This document shows positions 6,174-9,988 of a DNA stretch of 9,988 nt, in pieces; position 1 is the first letter of the stretch, and every line of letters starts with the position of its first letter. The translations under genes were made by a program, and so were the position numbers. The notes beneath the pieces were generated by a model. That model had not been told where the DNA came from. It worked only from the letters and a program-made list of their open reading frames with translations, and ran no database searches. This DNA is from Oribacterium parvum (GTDB taxonomy: Bacteria > Bacillota > Clostridia > Lachnospirales > Lachnospiraceae), in the NCBI GenBank assembly GCA_938022235.1, contig CALIEL010000090.1:1-9988 (forward strand). Direction: 5' to 3'.

Positions 6174-6197
6174 AAAATGTTCATTATCAAAGATTTT
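6164..6197. repeat. 10-bp perfect inverted repeat beside the 12-bp array
   Basis: AAAATCTTTG (6164-6173) and CAAAGATTTT (6188-6197) are exact complements separated by 14 bases. The element lies between the divergent genes and could be an operator or a stem in either transcript. No regulator is identified. Confidence 0.55.
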
Positions 6198-6278
6198 GAC
6201 AGTGCTCTTTAAATTCGGCGAATGCAGCGCTATTTCTTAACAATTTCGATAGGAAGTCCTAATTGCATAGAAGTTATC

Positions 6279-6307
6279 TTGTAAGCAAAAGGAAGATTTG
6301 GTATACT
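6279..6307 (+). promoter_or_regulatory. Sigma-A-type promoter of the membrane-anchored protein gene
   Basis: TTGTAA (6279-6284), a 17-base spacer and TATACT (6302-6307). The start site should be near 6314, giving a UTR of about 33 bases with GAGGAG at 6335-6340 before the ATG at 6347. The spacing is ideal, with two mismatches in -35 and one in -10. Confidence 0.78.
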
Positions 6308-6346
6308 TTCTTGCCGTAGTATTTAGAAAAAGCTGAGGAGAAAAAC

Positions 6347-7264
6347 ATGTCCAACCAAAAAGATTATAGAAGTTCCAAAGGGTCACAGAAAAAGAAGTCC
6401 GGCTTCCTTTCTATACTTCTTCATTATGTCCTGCCTTATCTGGTGATTAATTCCATTATTTTGTTTTTTGTTTTAGCTACCCCAAAGTTAAAGGTGAATG
6501 AAGCTACGGAAACGGATGATCCTGCTGTACGAACTCTTTTGGTTCATGTGGATTCCATTCTTCCTATTAAAGAGTTCACTGCAAAATTAGAAGGAAAAGA
6601 GCAAAATTTCACAAAGGAAAATCAAAATTACATCATTTCTCTTACCGGAAATGGAAATCTTCGGATTTCCGCAAAATCCATCAACGGAATGATGCAAGTC
6701 AGCAATACCCAAATCAATAGTTTTGATGAAAATCCTCCCGTCATCGATGAGGATAATGTTGTTCTCGGCTCCGGATATGTTGAGTTTACTGTAAGCGATG
6801 ATCAGTCCGGAGTGGATTATGCCACAATTTACGGAATTGATAAGGATGGAGACAATCTTAAACCCACCAACATTGATGAAGCTACCGGCAAGGTGACATT
6901 TTCCATGAAAAGTAATGGGCTTACCGTGTATGTTTCTGACAAATCGGGAAATCAGGTTACCGGCAACTTCACTTTAGAAGAATCTCCTTATCCGAAAACC
7001 AAGGCGGATGAAGAAGCGGCTAAGGACGAAGATAGCAAAAGCGAAAACAGCAAAAACAAAGATAGTAAGAGCAACACACATAACGGTAAGTCAGGCAATA
7101 AAGAGGAGGAAAGCAGCTCGGAAAAAACCGGATCTTCCAAAAATCATACCGGTGAAAATTCTGAAAAGAGCAGTGCTGAAAAGAGCTCTTCCAAGAATAG
7201 TTCGGAAAAGACTTCCTCTCACGATAACAGCAAGAGCAGTTCCGGAAAAAGCAAGTCAAATTAG
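6347..7264 (+). CDS. Unrecognised membrane-anchored protein with Ig-like extracellular region and Ser/Lys-rich tail
   Basis: A 305-residue protein that I cannot assign to a named function. Residues 1-19 are basic and cytoplasmic (RSSKGSQKKK); about 20-44 is one hydrophobic helix (FLSILLHYVLPYLVINSIIL), so the rest should lie outside the membrane. Residues about 50-128 and 128-210 look like two small beta-sandwich domains. The second has the bacterial Ig-like pattern DENPPVIDEDN, GYVEFTVSDDQSGVDYATIYG and LTVYVSDKSGNQVTGNFTL. Residues about 214-305 are low complexity, almost entirely Ser, Lys, Glu, Asn and Asp, likely disordered and possibly wall-spanning; no LPXTG sorting motif is present. 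GAGGAG six bases before the ATG fixes the start. It has its own promoter and is followed after 75 bases by the DUF815 gene, which it may co-transcribe with. Confidence 0.85.
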   Translation: MSNQKDYRSSKGSQKKKSGFLSILLHYVLPYLVINSIILFFVLATPKLKVNEATETDDPAVRTLLVHVDSILPIKEFTAKLEGKEQNFTKENQNYIISLTGNGNLRISAKSINGMMQVSNTQINSFDENPPVIDEDNVVLGSGYVEFTVSDDQSGVDYATIYGIDKDGDNLKPTNIDEATGKVTFSMKSNGLTVYVSDKSGNQVTGNFTLEESPYPKTKADEEAAKDEDSKSENSKNKDSKSNTHNGKSGNKEEESSSEKTGSSKNHTGENSEKSSAEKSSSKNSSEKTSSHDNSKSSSGKSKSN

Positions 7265-7339
7265 ATAAACTATCCTCTAATGGAGAATAGAAAAATATCT
7301 AGTAGCAAGTTTTTATAGTAAATAATAGGAGTACAAGGG

Positions 7340-8614
7340 ATGAATTTAGAAAGAATGGAAGAATTATTGTTTTATCGAAGTCTTTTAGAAACAGATTTCG
7401 TGCAGGATTTAAAGGCGGATGCTCCTTATGCTGCCCTCTCCCGTCTCTTTCAAAACTATTCCAATATGCCAAAGGAAACAAACCTTTGGCATATTTTTCT
7501 TTCCGATTTTCTTTTGCAGGACGAAAATTCTCTAAGTTTATCTGCCGAAAAAAGAGGCTGGGGTCATTTCTCTTATCCGGAATTTATCCAAAGAGAAATG
7601 GATATCCTCTATTCCCTCTACCATTTAAACCTGTCTTTCTTCTTTCCAAAGGAACAAAAGGCTATCGACTCCGTATTTCGAGGAAAAGTTTCTGAGACTG
7701 AGTACTTCCCCTCCTATTCCTACGAAGCACAGCTGCTTTCCTTTAACAATAAACTGGAAGCAGCAAAGGATGCTCAGGAATTCTCTTCTATTTTGGAAAG
7801 GGAATATAAGGAAAAAGGTGTAGGACTTTTCCGTTGTCATTCCGCCTTTAGCTTGGAAAAAGAAAATATTTTCGGTACAGGCTCTTCCAAATACTGTTTG
7901 GAAGGTCTTCCCTTGCAGAAGTATCCCGGATTCTCCACTCTTTTGGGCTATGAAAAGGAAATTTCCGCCTTGAAAGAGAATACAGAAGCCTTTTTGGCAG
8001 GAAAGAAGGCAAATCACGTCCTACTCTACGGAGATGCGGGAACCGGAAAATCCAGCTGCATGAAGGCGCTTTTGGAGGAATACCATTCTAAAGGACTCCG
8101 CTTTGTTTCTCTTTTCAAAAAAGATCTGGAGGGAATTCCCTTCCTCTTGCAAACCCTTAGAGAAAGACCTTATTTCTTTATTCTTTACTTTGACGATCTT
8201 TCTTTCGAGAATTTTGAAGTGGAATATAAACTGCTGAAGGCGGTCATGGAAGGAGGCTTGGAAGGAAGAGCAGACAATATTCTGCTTTATGCCACCTCTA
8301 ACCGAAGACATTTGGTAAAGGAAAATCTTTCCGATAAAAATGATATCGAATACCAAGAGGACTTACACCATTCCGACACTACAGAGGAAAAGCTTTCCTT
8401 GGCAGATCGTTTTGGGCTTTCCATCCTCTTCCAAAAGCCGGCCTACACCCTTTATCAGAAAATCGTGCTTTCTCTGGCCAATAAATACAAGCTTTCCCTT
8501 TCCGAGGAAAAGCTTCTGACCATAGCCAATGCCTGGTCTATCCGAAGAGGAGCCGCCACAGGACGAACAGCAGAGCAATTTATCCAGTCCTTACTGGTGC
8601 AGAAAAAGGACTAG
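7340..8614 (+). CDS. DUF815-family AAA ATPase
   Basis: A 424-residue protein with a helical N-terminal region (about 1-185) and a C-terminal P-loop ATPase. Visible elements are Walker A GDAGTGKS (231-238), Walker B FILYFDD (280-286), sensor-1 YATSNRRHL (317-325), the family segment LSLADRFGLSILFQKP (352-367) and a C-terminal IRRGAATGRTAEQF (401-414). The order and wording of these motifs fit DUF815 (PF05673); its cellular role is not established. The ATG at 7340 follows AGGAG with eight bases between. The 75-base gap from the upstream gene has no convincing terminator, so the two may share a transcript. The final 35 bases overlap the oppositely oriented small gene that ends at 8580. Confidence 0.9.
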   Translation: MNLERMEELLFYRSLLETDFVQDLKADAPYAALSRLFQNYSNMPKETNLWHIFLSDFLLQDENSLSLSAEKRGWGHFSYPEFIQREMDILYSLYHLNLSFFFPKEQKAIDSVFRGKVSETEYFPSYSYEAQLLSFNNKLEAAKDAQEFSSILEREYKEKGVGLFRCHSAFSLEKENIFGTGSSKYCLEGLPLQKYPGFSTLLGYEKEISALKENTEAFLAGKKANHVLLYGDAGTGKSSCMKALLEEYHSKGLRFVSLFKKDLEGIPFLLQTLRERPYFFILYFDDLSFENFEVEYKLLKAVMEGGLEGRADNILLYATSNRRHLVKENLSDKNDIEYQEDLHHSDTTEEKLSLADRFGLSILFQKPAYTLYQKIVLSLANKYKLSLSEEKLLTIANAWSIRRGAATGRTAEQFIQSLLVQKKD

Positions 8615-8786
8615 GATTGTCCTCCTCCAGCATCTCCTCATAGCCCTTTAGGGCGGCAAAGGGAGCGAATTGTGCAGCTCGACTCTCCTTGGACATCCTC
8701 TTCCGAAGAAGGGGAATGGGATAGCTGGTATATAAAATTGATTGATAGGAGTTTTCTTCTATCTTTTCTTTTTTTCTATCTTTCAT
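8580..8786 (-). CDS. Short YolD-like protein, translesion polymerase partner, possibly C-terminally truncated
   Basis: A 68-residue protein whose centre, MSKESRAAQFAPFAALKGYEEMLEE (residues 31-55, quoted here by its ends MSKES and EMLEE), is the hallmark RAAQFAPFAALxGY segment of small proteins encoded after UmuC-type polymerases in Firmicutes. It overlaps the polymerase gene end by 11 bases, so they are co-translated. Relatives as I recall them run on with a helical region after this motif (about 100 residues or more). Here the frame ends after an unrelated 13-residue tail that is antisense to the DUF815 gene. This suggests loss of the C-terminus, though the short form may be native. Function is unknown; association with lesion bypass is inferred from synteny. 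Confidence 0.72.
   Translation of the reverse strand: MKDRKKEKIEENSYQSILYTSYPIPLLRKRMSKESRAAQFAPFAALKGYEEMLEEDNPSPFSAPVRTG
8602..8623 (-). terminator. Possible terminator of the polymerase operon inside the convergent overlap
   Basis: In the minus-strand RNA, AGGAC (8623-8619) pairs with GUCCU (8611-8607) over a 7-base loop, extendable by two G-U pairs, and runs into a row of five U. It lies before the stop codon of the small YolD-like frame, which is unusual. The stem is short, so this is a weak candidate. Confidence 0.35.
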
Positions 8787-9988
8787 AATCCTGTCCTTCC
8801 ACGATATTCTTCGCTATAGTGGATTCCTCCTTTCTCCTGATAGAAACCAAGTCCGAAACGCCACTGTTATGGCCTCCAATCTGTCGGTTTCTCTCCCTTC
8901 CTCTGGTTCCCTCCAGATACTGGTAGCCCTTCAGTAGGGCATTCTTTCCGAATTTCTCCATTACCGCTAAAGCTGCTCCTCTGGCCTTCTCTTCCTTTTC
9001 CAGAAATTGCGCCTTTTCTGTAAGCTCCTGCTCTTCCTCAGCCGAGGTCAAAAAATGCTGAAACAAATCCAGCTGCCCCTCCGGCAAGGCTTCACAATCC
9101 CTTACATCCTCTGCGGAAATACTAAGCTTTCTGATTCTTAATCTTCTGTCCATAATCCGGTCATAGATAGCCAAAACCGCCTCTCGAAAGGCTCTCCCCT
9201 GATTGCTCCTTTTCGGAAAATGATATAGACCATGGACGGATTTCGGTACCCTTTTTCCATAGTGATTTTGGACAAGCTTCCCTTCATAGCTTTCTCCTGC
9301 ATTTTCCTCGTCAAAAGAAAGATAGAGTTGCACAAAGGCAGAGTCCTTCCCTTTCTTTAGTAAATCCAGTGCCAAATCCTCCGCCATCTCCTCTGCCACC
9401 ATCCTCCCCTCCGTAAAGCCGTAGGGGGAGGGCAAAACCTGCCCGCTATGCAGGCTGTTGCTTTTACTGTGAAAGGCCTTGATATCCTCTATCTTGCACG
9501 TTTCATAGCCAAAGGCATGGTCAATCAAAAGCTCTGCCTGTATTCCAAAAAGCTTATACAGGAGTGCCTGATTTTTCTTTTCTTTACTGCCGGAAAGCGC
9601 CGCCATAGCAATATCTCCCATAGTATAGATTCCATAGTAAGCTAAACGATTCTCAATTCCCCGGCCAATCCGCCAAAAATCATGGAGGGGCTTATGCTGC
9701 CAAAGACTTTCCCGATAAGATTGCTCCGTCAGCATGGCCAAACGAATCCCTTCCTTAGAGGCTTGCATGTGTTTTGCTTCGATATCCATAGCCACCTTGG
9801 CCAGATAGAGATTCTCCCCTAAACCGACGGTGGCAATCATCCCCACCTCCTCATAAACCCTTCTACAAATCTCCTCTGCCAAGGCCCTACTGCTTTTTTG
9901 ATAAATTCTCTCATAGGGCTTAAGATCCATAAAAACCTCATCCACGGAATAGACATGAATATCCTCTTTGGAAACAAATTCCAGATAC
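8776..9988 (-). CDS. Y-family translesion DNA polymerase (UmuC/DinB type), N-terminus outside window
   Basis: This is an error-prone polymerase that copies past damaged template. The frame is open to the window edge, leaving 403 residues and lacking roughly the first 100. It begins at codon 9987-9985 with YLEFVSKEDIHVYSVDEVFMDL, whose VDEVF carries the catalytic Asp-Glu pair of the palm. The GTG at 9945 is internal to this motif and is not the real start. Further family marks are GLGENLYLAKVAMDIEAKH, HKPLHDFWRIGRGIENRL, YTMGDIAM (helix-hairpin-helix region), SLHSGQVLPSPYGFTEGRMV (little-finger entry) and, near the C-terminus, FGKNALLKGYQYLEGTRGRERNRQIGGH. The latter is typical of Firmicute UmuC-like proteins rather than DinB. 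It overlaps the small YolD-like gene by 11 bases; such pairs are usually DNA-damage inducible, but the promoter lies outside the window. Confidence 0.93.
   Translation of the reverse strand, partial: YLEFVSKEDIHVYSVDEVFMDLKPYERIYQKSSRALAEEICRRVYEEVGMIATVGLGENLYLAKVAMDIEAKHMQASKEGIRLAMLTEQSYRESLWQHKPLHDFWRIGRGIENRLAYYGIYTMGDIAMAALSGSKEKKNQALLYKLFGIQAELLIDHAFGYETCKIEDIKAFHSKSNSLHSGQVLPSPYGFTEGRMVAEEMAEDLALDLLKKGKDSAFVQLYLSFDEENAGESYEGKLVQNHYGKRVPKSVHGLYHFPKRSNQGRAFREAVLAIYDRIMDRRLRIRKLSISAEDVRDCEALPEGQLDLFQHFLTSAEEEQELTEKAQFLEKEEKARGAALAVMEKFGKNALLKGYQYLEGTRGRERNRQIGGHNSGVSDLVSIRRKEESTIAKNIVEGQDYER

Noticed and set aside
6196..6224. Promoter starting at TTGACA 6196-6201 on the plus strand
   Set aside because: The -35 is perfect, but no acceptable -10 lies 16-18 bases downstream; the promoter at 6279-6307 is better placed.
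7008..7268. Arg/Lys-rich plus-strand open frame of 86 codons
   Set aside because: It is the alternative frame of the AG-rich repeats encoding the Ser/Lys tail of the membrane-anchored protein; the composition explains it.
7625..8578. Three minus-strand open frames (7625-8017, 8021-8356, 8363-8578)
   Set aside because: They are antisense to the DUF815 ATPase gene, whose motifs are complete and in order.

Overview
The window looks like chromosomal DNA from a low-to-moderate GC Gram-positive anaerobe. Strong AGGAGG-type ribosome binding sites, TTGACA/TATAAT-type promoters, a secreted protein with choline-binding-type wall repeats, a lipoprotein-based ABC importer, a YitT-family membrane protein, a DUF815 ATPase and a Y-family polymerase with a small partner gene all fit Clostridia. 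The protein styles most resemble Lachnospiraceae, possibly an oral Oribacterium-like lineage; that placement is inference. No phage, IS element, tRNA, rRNA or CRISPR array is visible.

Layout. (1) 1-670, minus strand: the 5' end of ilvB (acetolactate synthase large subunit), preceded by a complete-looking attenuator: a near-consensus promoter, a 31-codon leader peptide with 13 branched-chain codons, and a 13-bp hairpin followed by a U-run. (2) 670-1626, minus: a secreted cell-wall-binding protein with an Fn3-like domain. (3) 1787-4277, minus: a three-gene ABC importer (lipoprotein, permease, ATPase) of the nitrate/sulfonate/taurine class, substrate unknown. (4) 4379-6048, minus: a HAD phosphatase and a YitT-family membrane protein. 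The gap between these two genes is made of tandem repeats (4 x 12 bp, then 42-bp units that run into the 3' end of the YitT gene), and a second 12-bp array lies upstream of the YitT gene. (5) 6347-8614, plus: an unrecognised membrane-anchored protein with a Ser/Lys-rich tail, then a DUF815 AAA ATPase. (6) 8580-9988, minus: a short YolD-like protein and a Y-family DNA polymerase whose N-terminus lies outside the window; this operon is convergent with, and overlaps, the ATPase gene.

How they work together. The ABC genes form one translationally coupled unit. The polymerase and the small protein form the usual Firmicute translesion pair. The ilv leader couples branched-chain aminoacyl-tRNA supply to ilvB transcription. 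The other neighbours show no obvious shared pathway. The most notable content is non-coding: the ribosome-mediated ilv attenuator and the cluster of short tandem repeats around the YitT gene.
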